In this document: positions 1 to 12,782 of the stretch, piece after piece
Layout: each line of letters begins with the position of its first letter
How positions within the stretch are numbered: position 1 is the first letter of the stretch
NCBI RefSeq assembly: GCF_030272615.1
Contig: NC_081412.1
Span: 100,129,796 to 100,193,795 of the forward strand
Source of the DNA: Cryptomeria japonica
Lineage: Eukaryota > Streptophyta > Pinopsida > Cupressales > Cupressaceae
Direction of reading: 5' to 3'
DNA length: 64,000 bases
Notes under the pieces: model-generated
The model's database searches: none
The model's input: the letters and a program-made list of their open reading frames with translations, nothing else
Told to the model about the DNA's origin: nothing
Translations under genes and position numbers: made by a program

Positions 1-214
1 AGATCATTGCTCCGTCATCTGTCATGACCTCTAGCTATGCTTTCTCTTGGCCGGTTTATCATGTCTATCTTTGTCTTGACCCAATGTTTTGTTCCAAGCT
101 TGTGAATGGTCAACATCATTGTCTTGCATACTCCAGTTCCTTGTACATATGTCTTTCAAATGTGCATTGGGTGCATTCCCCTTGTCATGATCAATCACTG
201 GAAATAATTCAACA

Positions 215-368
215 AAAAAATTGAAAAATGTCTTGAAAAAATCTCTAAAAATTGAAAAATGTCCTGAAAAAATCTCTAAAAACTGAAAAATGTCCTGAAA
301 AATTCTATAAAAATTGAAAAATGTCCTGAAAAAATCCCTATAAATCATATAAAGTCCTGAAAAAATGA
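215..368. repeat. short tandem repeat, about 32-bp unit, 5 copies
   Basis: Units of the form AAAATTGAAAAATGTCCTGA followed by an A-rich spacer repeat about five times with small changes. The last unit contains CATATAAAGTCCTGAAAAAAT. The same kind of sequence, as its reverse complement, lies at 14810-14860, just past the integrase of the Tat element on -. This stretch is therefore probably the post-integrase spacer of a related element whose pol lies before the window. The long - strand reading frame across it is a composition artefact. Confidence 0.7.
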
Positions 369-372
369 ACAC

Positions 373-1757
373 AAATTTTTTTTTGTAAAAAATTGAAAAG
401 CATTTTGCAATAAATAACCCCTCATAAACAGATCACTGAGCATCCATCCAACAACAATTACTCACAACACTGCGCTTTAATGGAATCACACTTAAACAGA
501 TGAACCTTTTCAATCAAACCAGACATTCAAACTGATCACAATTGTCATATCAATCAACCGCAAATTTATTCGTCCTTGGCACACTATCATGGGTCTTATA
601 TAGGGTGTGGTATACTCGAAACCAGACTATGTCCTGTCTTACACGAGGTACCACATGTTCTGAAACCAGACAACATGATCATCCTATCAGCACTTTCAAC
701 TTTTGACAATGAAGATCAAGATGTTTGTTTGACTTGTTGGAATTTGTGCATCTTATCTTTTTATTGATTTATCTTCGATCATGTTCCTATGTTGCTCGAT
801 GATGTCACTGAGTGATTTAGAGTGACCGGGATGGTTCATGGTCCCTTTCTTTTTTTGTTGTGATTGCTATTTGTCTGCAATGTGTCTATCTTTTGTAAAA
901 AGGGTTGCATTTCAGCTTTGGCCTTCAATGCCATGATGCTACACATCCATTTTGCTACATTAAAATAAAGGTTCTCACCTACAAAGTGCATTACTGAAAG
1001 CAAGTTTTCTTCGTCATTAAATGTCCTCTGTCTCATTTCTTCTTGCTAACATTTCTTCTGTTAGTTCGGATAGTCAGTTTGATCTAGTGCTTCGATTTCC
1101 CCAAACACATATGATGCATCCTGCATTCGTTGGTTAGTACATTTGCATTACATCAAGCCTCACATCAAGCATTTTATCCATTTCATATTATAAATGCATC
1201 AAAAACACAAAAAAAAATATACATCCATACATGTTCCACAATAAACAGTGCATAAGTCATCCATACATGGAAAATAACTATAAGTCATAACATATTGCAT
1301 CCCATCATATCGATGCATATCATATCACATATCCAAAAAAATATCGGAGTACAAAATTGGACTGTCTGTCCTAAGTATGGCCCGTAGACTGACTACAAAA
1401 TGTCAAACTACATCTGTCCATCATAAGGAGCATGTGCCTCTATCACTAGGTGCTCCCTCTGTCCTCCTCATCCCTGCCATGTCTCATGGATGATGTCCCT
1501 CCTATCCCTGGTCTTGGCTGTGGTGGTCTCATAGGTCCACTCACCCCCATGCTGCTCACTGACCTCCGAGAGTGTGCCCTGCTCTCTGTCCTCGATCATG
1601 CCCGATATGAAGCTGCTCTCTGCTCTAGTAGAATTGCACTCTCATATAGTGTCCTCCAATGGTGTATCTCCTCTCCAGTCTCTACCAGCATCTGTGCCAT
1701 CTCCCATGCACTAGCATCCCTAATCAACCCAATATACACAGTGACTCTCAGTTCTTC
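373..1757. other. spacer of the first Tat element; no gene seen
   Basis: No supported gene. Short frames on both strands show no domain or compositional signal. The position, between the A-rich repeat and the C-terminal end of the antisense PMD pseudogene, matches 12.8-14.9 kb in the second Tat element. Bases 1450-1757 probably hold the decayed C-terminal tail of the PMD gene. Confidence 0.4.
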
Positions 1758-3257
1758 TCACTGTGCCTGAGCTATTGCTGTATCTCGAGCTGCTGTAAGT
1801 CTGGCTATCTCCACTCTGAACTGATCCTGCTCTGTCCTCAAGATGGCATTCTGTCTCTCTAAAGTCGCAATGTGATCATGCTGACTCGCTATGGTAGCCC
1901 TGCCCATCTCCATCTCCTCTATGCTAGTTGTCTCCGGCTCTATGGGTATATCCTGCAATGACTCCTGCTCGGCTGCACCTGGCTCATAATCATCATCCCC
2001 ATCATCATCTCCATCCTCATCATCCCCCTCATCCTCATCACCGCCCACATCCTCCTCATCCTCATCATCTCCCTCCTCCTCTCTCGCGAGTGGGAAGTCC
2101 TCCTGTCTCCTAGGTACTGGAATGTCTGGATCTGTCAATGGCACTGGCCGTCATCGTGCAAACCATCTCTCATACTCCTTTGTCATCCCAACATCCTCCA
2201 CATTTGATCTCTAATCCCATTATCTTTGCTGTAGCTATGTGAAGTCAGCATATGCTATGTGTGGCTGAATCATACTCCCCCACTGACTCATCTCTTTGTG
2301 AGATTGGGCAAAGTGTACAGTCCTCCTAGGTACATCCTGCCTCTCTCCAAACTATCATCTGACTCTCTCTGGCAGGTACATCTCAATAACTCTCTGGCAA
2401 TTCACTGGTCGCCTAATCAGGTACCTCTCTTGTCTACAATATGGTAGCTCATCACTATCATCTGACCATCCAGGGCAATCATGATATGGCCCCCATGTGA
2501 ACTCTCTCAGTTTGTCTAGCTCGTGTCGCCAATACAATATGTATCCAAACAGACCCTATCTTAGTGCTCCCCCATAGCAGTACACATATGGTCGATGTGG
2601 TAATACCTGTCTCTCTACAATCAGTTGACATATGGCTATGTGCTCGAATGCTCATACCTGTAACAGTGTGACTCCACAGCTCAAAGTCTGCACTCCCTGA
2701 TATACTATCTGATGCAACTGAAAATATAGCATAGCAAGAACACATGGTCCCCATGTGTACATTGTCCCCTCTGTCGCCATCCGCTCTAGCACTCTTCCCC
2801 ATCCAATTGGGAATCCATGTCATTGTCTGTCTCCTGCTAGTAGACATGCTATCACCACGACTATCACCACATATCGTCGATCATACTCTGATGCCATGGT
2901 CTCCCAACCGATCTCCCTCTCTATGATGTCTAGATCATCTGCATCATACTCAAATAATCTACACAAAGCGTCTCTCCCTATCACTGGGTCATACTCTATC
3001 ATCTCTCCATGAATCAGTATGCGGAGGATACGCCATACATCCTCTAGTGTCACAGTCACCTCTCCAGTCGCCAGATGGAAAGAGGAGGTCTCCGAATGCC
3101 ATCGCTCTACCAATGTGGTAAGCAATCCTATGTTTTCCCTTATCTCGGGCATTAATGTGATATAGTATATCCCAAGTCTTGCTAATGTGTCTCTATCCAT
3201 GCTCCTGAGTCTATGTCGTAACATGAAGCAATCTGGTCGGTTCTCCCACGTGATCAA
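1758..3257 (-). pseudogene. plant mobile domain (PMD) protein, decayed; antisense in a retroelement
   Basis: The N-terminal piece (2820-3257, 145 codons) has the PMD pattern: L-T-T-L-V-E-R-W-H-S-E-T then F-H-L-A-T-G-E-V-T-V-T-L-E-D-V. This resembles the MAIN-like and phosphatase-7-long-form-like plant family. A second piece in another frame (2355-2537) has W-R-H-E-L-D-K-L then W-G-P-Y-H-D-C. The C-terminal piece (1758-2144) is a D/E-rich linker followed by a coiled coil (about residues 75-128). The pieces are collinear but lie in different frames with stops between, so the gene is broken. A second copy of the same architecture is at 10.8-12.8 kb on +. Each copy runs opposite to its host element and lies just inside the 3' LTR. 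PMD proteins have been linked to transposons and to silencing; any role here is inference. Confidence 0.72.
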
Positions 3258-4091
3258 TGGATACTATCGACTCTGCATCACAATTGGGGCATATTTTGTC
3301 AATTTTAGGGTTTGCTCCTATGGGTTGCATTTCCTCATTTCATACACAAATCAGGGTGTTTTTCATCTATTCTGACCTATGCTATCCTTATCCCCCCTTT
3401 TTGGATCATTTGCATGTTGTTTTTGACTAAAATTGAGTTCCTAGGGCACAACTGTGCCTGTGTTGTGTATCCTGCACCTGTGTCACATATCCTATGCCTG
3501 TGTACCCTACACAAGTGTAGAAGACATTACACAAGCACAAGATTCGCCCTACACAAGCGTAGAAGTCAGTTTCTACATTCCTTATGGGCCCTGCAATGTC
3601 TCGCAAGCAAGTCAAATTCATAAAATTGAAAACATGGGTTTTTGAGATACATACCGCTGCTCTTGCGTCATCTGGTCATCTGTATGTGCATACGCATTCT
3701 CCGAGGTGATATGCCCTTGGAATATTTTCCATCTCTCTGCACGTGTCCTTTTTCAGAGCAACAAATCCTCCTCTTTGGCTAGTGCAAATGAGCAATTTTT
3801 ACTCTCTTTGTCTCATTTATAGATCTTTGTTAGTGTATAGATAGACGTGCACTCTCTCCATCTCATGTTGGTCATGGTCTTTTTCACCTTCAATTGATTG
3901 TCCTTCATGCATCCGATCTCTGATTGTCAGTCTCTTTGTTCCTATCATGTTATATCATTTTTATCGATCAATTGGCCTCTTTCCTCGACATTTCCAGCCA
4001 ATTCCTTGAGGGGGCATGCATATGTCATTGTCAGTGTCTGGGGCATTTTCATTATTGTTCTTTGAAACATCGCTTAAAATCACATTGTCTC
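3258..4091. other. spacer between the PMD gene and the 3' LTR; no gene seen
   Basis: Holds the presumed upstream region of the antisense PMD gene and the last internal bases of the element. I see no domain. A short imperfect repeat with the pattern CACAAGCGTAGAAG occurs near 3510-3570. Confidence 0.4.
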
Positions 4092-4105
4092 AAAGAGGGG
4101 CAAAA
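4092..4105 (+). other. polypurine tract of the first Tat element
   Basis: AAAGAGGGGCAAAA is followed directly by TGTAGACG, the expected LTR start. The reverse complement at 10422-10437 reads CAAAGAGGGGAAAAA and is followed by TGTATACA, the LTR start of the Tat element on -. The two share the tract and the opening bases TGTA-AC. Confidence 0.7.
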
Positions 4106-5700
4106 TGTAGACGTCTAAAAATGGTCAATGCTTGCCGAATCATACTTTAACATTTGTGCATTGCCTTATTTTAGGGTTTTTGCGTCGCATTAACATTTCT
4201 CCTATGTCACGCACTTGGTCTTTATCATTTGTAAGCATCGAGTCTTTCTTCTGCATTTTCCATTTGTCTCGCTTTCGAATTTGGTCTTGTTGATAGCAAT
4301 ATTTGTCATGATTTTGGTTGATCTTATCTTGTCGCATCAATGTGCATATTCATTTGTCATCATTTTGGACATTGTCAATCCTAATTAGGGTTTTGTCCTC
4401 TTATCAATATGCAATCGATTTGTCATCGATCGTTGTCATTTTCAATCTTGTCATCTTGCGATTGATTTTTCATTGATTGTTGTCATTTTCAAACTTGTCA
4501 TTTTGCAATCTATTTTGTCATCGATCTTTGTCCTTGTCAATTTTGTCATTTTGAAATCGATTTGTCATCAATTGTCATCTTTCTCAATTGTGTCAATTTG
4601 GATCAATTAGTCATTGTTCCTCGTCAATTGGCGCATTTATCAATCAAATCGCTTATCAGCATTGGTCATTTATCAGTCAGAATCATGATCAAATCGAATT
4701 GATATTAATTATCCTTTGTTAAGACCTCATTGTCATCCTCGCATTTCTAATTCATCTTTTAGGGTTTCATGATTTTATTCATTTAACCCTGTTTGTCATT
4801 TCTCCCTCTAGGTTAAATAATTTATTTATTTATCCTAGGTCTTCGTGTCACAATTAAATGTTTAATTTAATTGGCTAACTAATTATTCCTCTTTTTGTGA
4901 ATTAATTAATAAATGACAAATTGTTAATTGATTTACCTAATTTTTAATCAATTTCTAATTCTTCCCTCTTTGTGAATTAATTAATAAATGAAAAATTGTT
5001 AATTAATTCACTAAATTCCTAATTTCCTCATTTTCTAATTTCCTAATTCCTATTTTTCCAATTTTCTAATTTTCTTAATTTCTAATTCAATTCTCTCCTA
5101 TTTTCCTCCTAATTTCATGGGAATGACATTTCAATTTGTCATAAGTTTGTCATAATTGACAATCAATCAATTTTGACATAGAAATTTGTCATAATTTTGT
5201 CATGAATTATCAATCAATCAATTTTGCATAGAAAGTGCAAATTTGTCATAATTTGTCATAATTGACATTCTTGATTTACAATTTCCATTTGAATCTCTTC
5301 ATGCTAATTTGATCTTTTCTCCAATTTGTCTATAAATTGGATGAATTTCTTCAATCCAAGCTAATCACTTTTTTGAATCCCTACCTAGTCGAATCAATCA
5401 CGCTTCGAGTATTCTTGTTCTACAATCTTGTCTACTTGCTTTCATATCATGCTTATGCACTAGTAGTTGAGATCCACAAACAAAGCTATTTGAAGAAGAA
5501 AGAAGGACAATGGAGCCACATGAAGGAGATATTCAAGTCTGCATTTGGTTTGCTTAGTTTTCAATCTTGAATGTCTTGTTTGCATGTCTCTATTGGATGT
5601 AATTAGGATTGATCATTGCATTTGAGCTTTTGTGATTGAGCTATGACTAATATTGATGTGCTTTGATGATTTCCGATTTCCTAGCTACACAAAGATTTAA
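4106..5700 (+). mobile_element. 3' LTR (end uncertain) of the first Tat-type element
   Basis: Starts TGTAGACGTCTAAAAATGG right after the polypurine tract; the other LTR starts TGTATACAAATAAAAATGG. It is AT-rich and contains AATTAATTAATAAATGA blocks like those in the LTRs at 9.3 and 31 kb. Between about 4250 and 5290 the motif TTTGTCAT or its variants recur many times. I cannot fix the 3' end: no partner LTR is in the window and no clear terminal CA with duplication is visible. The short + frame at 5337-5570 has no recognisable feature. Confidence 0.5.
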
Positions 5701-5840
5701 ATATAATTTCTAACTGTGGTGAATAGGTAGAAAATTAAACGACCGATTTGTAGAGGGATTGATGACTAAAGAATTATTTTTTGCCCGATATATGAGTGTT
5801 ATATATTCTTGGAAAGTGATGAATAATAATGAACAAAAAA

Positions 5841-7233
5841 TACCCTAACTGGTACTAAGAGGGGGGGTGAATCAGTACATACAAAAACTTTTCTACAACT
5901 TATCAAGTTAAAATAATGCTAACTAGTTGTCTTCATTACTGAATTTAACCATGGAAATACTAGTTAAACATAGTAAGACTTCAGACAACACCTATAAAAC
6001 AAAACACTTGAAATATCATTCAATACTTGACAACTACTTCATGCATAAACATATGCATGTGGTGTATCAACAATACCATAACCATTAGCTCTGTATGCAT
6101 AATCATTTAAACAAAGAATACTTAATCATCACATGAAAAATGCACAACTCATGACACACAGATTTTTCACGTGGAAACCCAAATGGGAAAAACCACGGTC
6201 GGGATGAATACCCACAAGCTTGTTTTGAACTCTTTTGAAGCTCACTTTGTTAGGAGCCTAGTCTGGTTAAAGACTTTACAATAAGGTTCTTCTAGGAACT
6301 GATCCTGTTAAAGATCACTCGGTTAAGGGATGGCTATATACCTTGTTAAAGGTTACCTTGCTAGATGATTTAAAGAACTCAATGAACTTGAGTCACCTGG
6401 TTAGAGGACTTATAGTAATCCTATTAAAGCTACCCGACAAAGGGATTTTCCTTCTGTTGAAATGGTTAGAAGACAACCTATAAAACTTTGATCTGATAAT
6501 AGCACTATATGATAAGGAAGACCCTTTTTAGTTCCTCTACTCTACAATCAAACTTTGCAGTTTTCACTCACTAGTCTGGCAAGTATCTCATCACTCAGAT
6601 ACACACACTATTTTGCCAACACTTACAATAAAAAACATCATCGACCTTATAGACAACAATTAGGTTGGTAACACAAACCCTAAACCCTAAGCATCTTAGG
6701 TTTACAATTACAAGTGGTCCAATCCTGACCGTCCAGACACTTTTTATAGAATGAAATAATCTCAAATAGATCACAAGTCATTCTGCATCGTTCATTCTTC
6801 ATTGCACATAGAAATCAGTAACCCATCACCCTTTCTTCTCATACCCCTAAGAAGTATGTTCATTTCTGAAGTAGACATTTAATGCAGTCGATCTTCTCAT
6901 GCAAGATCCTCAAGGAAATCCTTCACTTGCACGAAACTAACATGGCATCTCGATCTCATCCTTATTTCTTAGCTAACTCATCACAGAATATCATTGGTTG
7001 CATTGCACAAGCTAGATTGCTAAACCGGAAACCCTAAAGCTGATACTACCAACCGATAGTCACACTTAGTGAAACCCTGACACCGGTTCACTACATCTCT
7101 TCATATCAGTTCTCCAACTTGATCATTAATAACAACTTCTTCCAATCTTCATACCGATTGACTTGTACTTATTGACATCAATGACAACATATATTATTAT
7201 CATATTATCATACTGGTTCATCATATGCCAACA
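5841..7233 (-). mobile_element. solo LTR, about 1.39 kb
   Basis: Read on -, it starts TGTTGGCATATGATGAACC and ends in GATTCACCCCCCCTCTTAG followed by TACCAGTTAGGGTA. It carries a block like TTTCCCATTTGGGTTTCCAC near 6150-6200. The solo LTR at 45904-46970 has the matching signals on + (gtttcccaccgtggttttt, GATTCACCCCC, CCTAACA), so the two belong to one LTR group. Flanks are AAAAA on the left and AAAAG on the right, a possible 5-bp duplication with one mismatch in a homopolymer. No coding region or second LTR is present. The superfamily cannot be assigned from the LTR alone. Confidence 0.62.
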
Positions 7234-8334
7234 AAAAGATCTCGATCTGAGGAATCTGATTCTGTAGTCAAGTGTAACCCATGACAAGTATTTTTGGGGC
7301 AGTTACCTCAAGATCTCAGATTAGATTTTTCAGTCAGAAAGATAGGTGTCCTACAGGCCAAGTTGTGTGAATCAGTTAATGCTGAAAGATAGGGTGGTTG
7401 TCATTATTAGAGAATGAAATCTGTTTTTGTCCTCCCTGCCTTCTTATTTGAGAGTCTTCTCATTTTGTTAGGGGTTCTAGATTTTTTGTGAGAAAGGCTC
7501 CTGAATCTCGGTCTCCATTTTTTGAGTTTTTTCCCAAATTTTTACAGTGAATGTTCCTTTTCAAGCAATAGAGTATCTTCTTGTTGTAAATGTTTTTTGT
7601 TGCAAGTCAGATATATGTAAGGCATATATACAGTTTATTGGATTGTCTCTAGGCCTTGTCTTATTTTTAATGAATCTAGTCTTCAAGGGAGTTTGGGTTT
7701 GTCCTCTCAAAGTGGGAGTGTAATGGGTGTTCTTAGGTACTCTTCAAGGAAGGGTTTAAATTCTATGAGCAATCATTTTGAATTCAGGATAATGTCTGGA
7801 TATGTATGATCCTCTGTTTGAGTTTAGAATGCATTAATGTTAGGCATTAATATAGGGATAATCTTTTTCAATAAATTGGATTTGTAATAGAAAATTCCAT
7901 TTATAGTTTGATGTATGACTCCATGCCCTTGGATAAGGCACTGATCTTGCAAATTCTGGGGATTTTTTCAGATATTTTAAAATATCAAGTATCCATTTGC
8001 TTTCATGTTTGTATTTTTAGATGTTCCATTTATCTCATGCTCCAATCTTGTTGAGATGTCAATGTAGATCTAGCCCATCTGTATTAACCTCCTTGTTGTT
8101 AAGCCCTGTGAGATTTATCTACTTTTGTTGATGCCATATGTCTGTCATTGGTTGTATTTTATGCATCAAAGGGTGTCCCCCCTAGGTCTTGCAGAACCTG
8201 TAGTGTAGGAGGATCATTAGGATCCTATGTTAATGTTGTCCAAGCCCTAAAGATTTTCATTGATTGAGATTGGCTATTTCATAGATAGATTGTAGGTGAA
8301 CTTGGGTTTCTCAATTTTGAGAACAACAAGGGAG
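7234..8334. other. spacer; nothing recognised
   Basis: Mixed-composition sequence with no frame longer than background, no terminal repeats and no domain. It may be a remnant of an older repeat. Confidence 0.5.
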
Positions 8335-9334
8335 ATATAGAGAAGTCTATGGAAGAAGGAGGAGAGATAGAGATATATGTAGATGATGAGATAGAGTGAT
8401 AGAGAGATAAATATATAAGGAGATATAGAGAGAGTGGGAGAGGAAGAGATAAAGAGATACATAGTTAGAGAGAACTAGCGATAGAAAAATGATATGGGGA
8501 GAGAATGAGAGAAATATGAGGAGATAAATTAAGAGATCTAAACATATATTGGGAGAGAAGTAGAGGTAGATAGAGATATACAAAGAGAAAAAGGGAGAGA
8601 GAGGTAGCGATAAAGAAATAGATAGAGGATAGAGAGAGAATGAGGGAGGGAGAGATAAGGATAAATAGAGAGAGAATGTGAGATATAGATAGAAGAAAAT
8701 ATAGAGAGATGGAGAGGGATAGGGAGAGACATAGATATTTAAGGAGATAAAATGTATAGAGAGATATGGATAGAGGTAGACATAGATCAATAGATAGAGA
8801 GAGGAAGAGGGAGTGATATAGATAAAGGAAAAAATAGATAGACAAAGAGGGATACCTAGAGTGATATGGACAAAGATATATAGAAATTAATAGAGAGAGG
8901 AGAAATGGGGAGATACGTAGAGAGAGAGAGAGGGGGGGGCAAGAGAGAGAAATAAGGTGACAAAGATAAGTAATATAGAAAGGTTTAAAGAGAGGGAGAG
9001 AGATAGAGATAGAGATAGAGATAGAGATATGGAGGGAGAAATAAGGAGGTGAGAGAGAGAAGTAGGGAGAGAGGATAATTAGAAAGATATAAAAAGAGGG
9101 AGTGATGGGGAGAGAGGGAGAGATTAGGATATAAAGAGGGAGAGATAGGGAGAAATAAGGATAGAAAGAAGTAGATATAGGAATAGAAAGGAGAGACAAA
9201 GTAGATATAACTTGTGAAATATAGATGGGGTGAGAGAGCTCGAGAAAGATGGAAGGAGAGAGAAAGAGGGAGAGGGAGAAATAGTGATAGAAAGAGGGAT
9301 AAAATAGGAAAGAGGGAGATAAAGAGATAGAGAT
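8335..9334. repeat. degenerate GA/GATA-rich tract, left half
   Basis: About 1 kb of imperfect GAGA, GATAGA and GAGAGAGG on +. Frames of up to 244 codons on - are rich in Ser, Leu and Tyr and are artefacts of the repeat. The tract ends exactly where the LTR at 9335 begins. A similar tract resumes at 32129, just past the other LTR, so the element inserted into a longer tract. Confidence 0.85.
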
Positions 9335-10421
9335 TGTGTCGACTTGAATTTCATCATCAGAATACTACCTACAACATGTTAATTTCACAAAACACAAAAG
9401 AAATGCTACAGGAAATCCAAACTCAACCAATGAAACTACATGAAATTGATATAAAAAAACACTATTATTACCTTCATGATTTAAGTCTCATTGTGTCCTA
9501 ACTCCACTTTTTCTGGTTGTAGATGGTGTGCTCTCAGACAAGAATTGATAGCTTCCAATATGGCATATGAAGAATGGACTGATAACTGATAGTTAACTAA
9601 TACTATGATATGCAATGCTAAATGATTATGCTAAATTGCTTCAAGATTAAAACTCACGGATGCATAAGTTTTCCTAAATTATTAACTTGAAAACTCACTT
9701 GAAGACTAACTCTTTCTCAACTCAAACTCCCACATTTATAGATTTTGAGAGGATAAGATGATGTGGCCTAGATCAAAGGTCATGATCAGATCTGCAGATT
9801 TGGATGTTTGTGAGCAAAGGTGAAGGCTGAGAGAAAGGGGGAAGGAGAAGACAAGTGCCGCTCATCTCACCTTGACTGGGTTGTTGACTGAGGGAATCTA
9901 GGGATGGTTGGAGAAGATTTAGGCATGAGAGGACAAGTTGACTCAAGTCCTTCCTAAGATGTAGGGATGTTGGAGAGAATATAGAAGAAGGTTGAGAAAT
10001 ATGTGCAGGTACACAATATTTCTTTTATTTTGGAAGTTGGAGATAAGTGGCTAATAAATGTTTATTTATTTTAATTTTGTTGAGTTAATTTAGCCACATG
10101 GTGAATGAGTTGGCAAATGAAAGATGAAGTGGAGATGGAAGGATGAGTTGGAAATGAAATTAAATAATTAAGAAATTATTTAATATTTGAGACTATAGGA
10201 TAGAATAATAACCATTAAATATTAGATATTTAATTAATTGATTTAGAGGAAAATGATAAATGAATTAATTAATAAAATGTTTCAATTAAATTAATTAATA
10301 GAAAGACATGAAATGAATTAAATAAATTAATCTTTTCAAATTAACTGTTTAATAAATAATAATTATTAAATAAATATAAAATATTTATTTAATTGCTCAT
10401 AGCCATTTTTATTTGTATACA
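9335..10421 (-). repeat. 3' LTR of the Tat element
   Basis: On + it opens TGTGTCGACTTGAATTTC and closes in TTTGTATACA. The polypurine tract lies at 10422-10437 on the internal side, which fixes this copy as the 3' LTR. It is about 1087 bp and has AT-rich blocks near 10150-10390. Confidence 0.88.
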
Positions 10422-10437
10422 TTTTTCCCCTCTTTGA
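10422..10437 (-). other. polypurine tract of the Tat element
   Basis: On - it reads CAAAGAGGGGAAAAA directly before the LTR start TGTATACA. It matches the tract at 4092-4105. Confidence 0.75.
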
Positions 10438-10779
10438 AATGATGTTGAGACAACATTGTTTCAAAGATTAAATCAAGTCTTGATAGTACCTAATGGAGAT
10501 AAAAATCCTGATTGTGTGCCCCTTCAGGAGATTGATCGTGAATTTGTTGAATTTTTTTGATTGAGCGATTGATCTCATGATAATTAAAAAGGTCCTTCAA
10601 TTAAATTCATTTCTGAAAAATAATTAAAATTGCCCCATTTTAAAGCATTAATTACCCTTCCAAATGGTAAATATAAAATTAACCAAAGGTAATTTTAATT
10701 TCATTTGCATCCTTGTAAGCTTTTGAAGAGAATTATCTTTGGTAAGGTGGCAAAATGGTGATCACATTTGAGAACCATC
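10438..10779. other. spacer between the LTR and the PMD gene
   Basis: AT-rich, no gene seen. It probably holds the upstream region of the PMD gene, which starts around 10780 on +. Confidence 0.4.
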
Positions 10780-12782
10780 GATTTGAGTGCATTCGACGAT
10801 ATCAATGACCTCCTGACTATGGGTATCCGGTATGTACCTTATCCCAAGCTTTTTTGCAACTTGTCGTACAAACTTGATGTTCTCCAGTGTTGGGAGAAAT
10901 TCCCGGCTATGCGCCACTTAGTGCCATAGCTTACAAAGGCTCAGGTGAGACATATAGATGCCTATGGATTATGAAACTTGTTATACATGCTTTATATTAC
11001 CCATAATAGGGGATTGTTGACTGCCTTAGCAGAGAGATGGCATAGTGAGCATAACACTTTCCACCTTCCCACTAGTGAGATTAGTGTGACGCTTGAGGAT
11101 GTCTACAGGATTCTCCCCATCCCTGTGACCAGTGAGTTAGTCCAGTACAATTTTTAGGATCATGGAGAGATAGATGCTTGCAGAGCCGTATTTGGTGATA
11201 AGAGCATTTCCAGAGGAGAGATCTGATGGGAGGATATGATCATGTATTACGAGACTCTCCTAGTGATTATTGCAGGTTTGATTGGGGGATTCATTTGTCC
11301 AGATAGGAGATCTTGAGGTTTTGTTGTTGGTTGGGGTGAGATTCTTCAGAGCATGATGTAGCATCAAAATCAATATGCATGGGGGTTTGCATGCTTGCTC
11401 ATTTGTATCATGATCTTCATCTGGTTGTTTTTTATGAGAGTGCTAGTTTGTTGACAGGATGCACACTTTTATAGATCTGGTGCTGGGAGCACATTGCTAT
11501 TACTTGACCTATTCATCATAGAGTTTGTGGTGAGAGGCAGCCATATGTCTATTTGTATGCAGGTAACCTTACTCAACATAAGCTAGGTAAGATGGAGTAT
11601 TGGTGTTGGGTTCTTGATTCACTAGATAATGTTATTTGGAGACCGTATATCGATTGTGAGCCATTGATGGATGATGCACATACATTACCATTTATTATGT
11701 AGAGTAGCTATCTCATTGGTTAGACTCCATACATTGTTGAGCGGTAGTTGATTAGTTGCATTCTGAGACACTTTGGTATCATTCAGCCCATGCCTACTGG
11801 TGTCATGATATATGCATGACGGTATAGGGATAGGCGAGATTGGGGACCGTATTTGTCTTTTGAGATAGCATGCACAAATTTTCTGGCTACTAGAGTGGCT
11901 TATGATTTGAGATTACATATTCTAGATCCTGGGGTGACTACAGATTATTCTTAGTACATTCTTTCACATCCATTTCCTTGTATTACTGATCAAGAAGACC
12001 CTCCTCCTAGCTCAGGATATGAGGAGGATGATTCAGATGATCCCATCATTAGGAGGTGGAGATGGAGGCGAGAGCTTAGAGCTTCTCGGGAGGCCAAAGG
12101 CGATGGAGATGAGGGAGGAGATGGAGGTGGAGGTGGAAGGAGACCCAGACAGAGAGGAGGTTGATTGAGAGTCCGTGGAAGACCTTTTGGACCAGTTGGT
12201 AAGATTGGGAGACCACTTCCCATGGGTGGGAGAGAGGTAGGATGGATTGGGAGGGATACTGGTAGGGCAGGGATGAGATCAGTGAGAGGGTTACCCTTAA
12301 TAGGAGGAGGCATGATTACTAGAATGGATAGGGTTTGTGGGAGAGACATTGTTTTTGGTCAGATTCAGCTAGATCCTAGGGTTATTGCAGTGCATGGTGG
12401 AGAGGATGAGGATCCAGAGGATCATGTTCCACTTATTAGACAACTGATTCTGAGAGCTACTCAGGATGAGATTCTAGTAGGTGGATAGGGAGGTGGAGAT
12501 GAGGGGATTGAGGGTCATCTTCCTCAGCAGGATGTGCCAGAGCAGGAGACCTTGGAGAGTCTCAAAGCACATATATATCAACTTAGAGCACAGATACAAA
12601 AACTCATGTCAGAGAGGGACAGGGCCATTAGGAGACATCAGGATACTCTTGGTCTCCTTGATCATATTCAACAGGTTGGATTGAGTACTCTCTCAGCTGA
12701 TACCGTTAGAGCATTAGTTTGGGTCCAGAAGGAGACATCACACTGGCAACGATTATATGAGGATTTAGTCGCAGAGAGCTAG
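10780..12782 (+). pseudogene. plant mobile domain (PMD) protein, decayed; antisense to the Tat element
   Basis: At about 11020-11120 the translation has L-T-A-L-A-E-R-W-H-S-E then F-H-L-P-T-S-E-I-S-V-T-L-E-D-V, the PMD signature. Near 11590-11670 it has M-E-Y-W-C-W-V-L-D-S-L then W-R-P-Y-I-D-C, matching the other copy at 2355-2537. From 11990 there is a Glu/Asp and Gly/Arg-rich linker. The C-terminal part (12534-12782) is a coiled coil with L-K-A-H-I-Y-Q-L-R-A-Q-I-Q-K-L. Several in-frame stops, many of them TAG, break it. Domain order and position equal those of the copy at 1758-3257. The longest intact piece is 12165-12488. The gene opposes gag-pol, so it would need its own promoter. Confidence 0.72.

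Noticed and set aside
5337-5570. 77-codon + frame after the LTR start
   Set aside because: No domain, short, and within AT-rich LTR sequence.
8347-9357. Long Ser/Leu/Tyr-rich frames on - (up to 244 codons)
   Set aside because: They are translations of GA/GATA repeats; no domain, and several frames are open at once.
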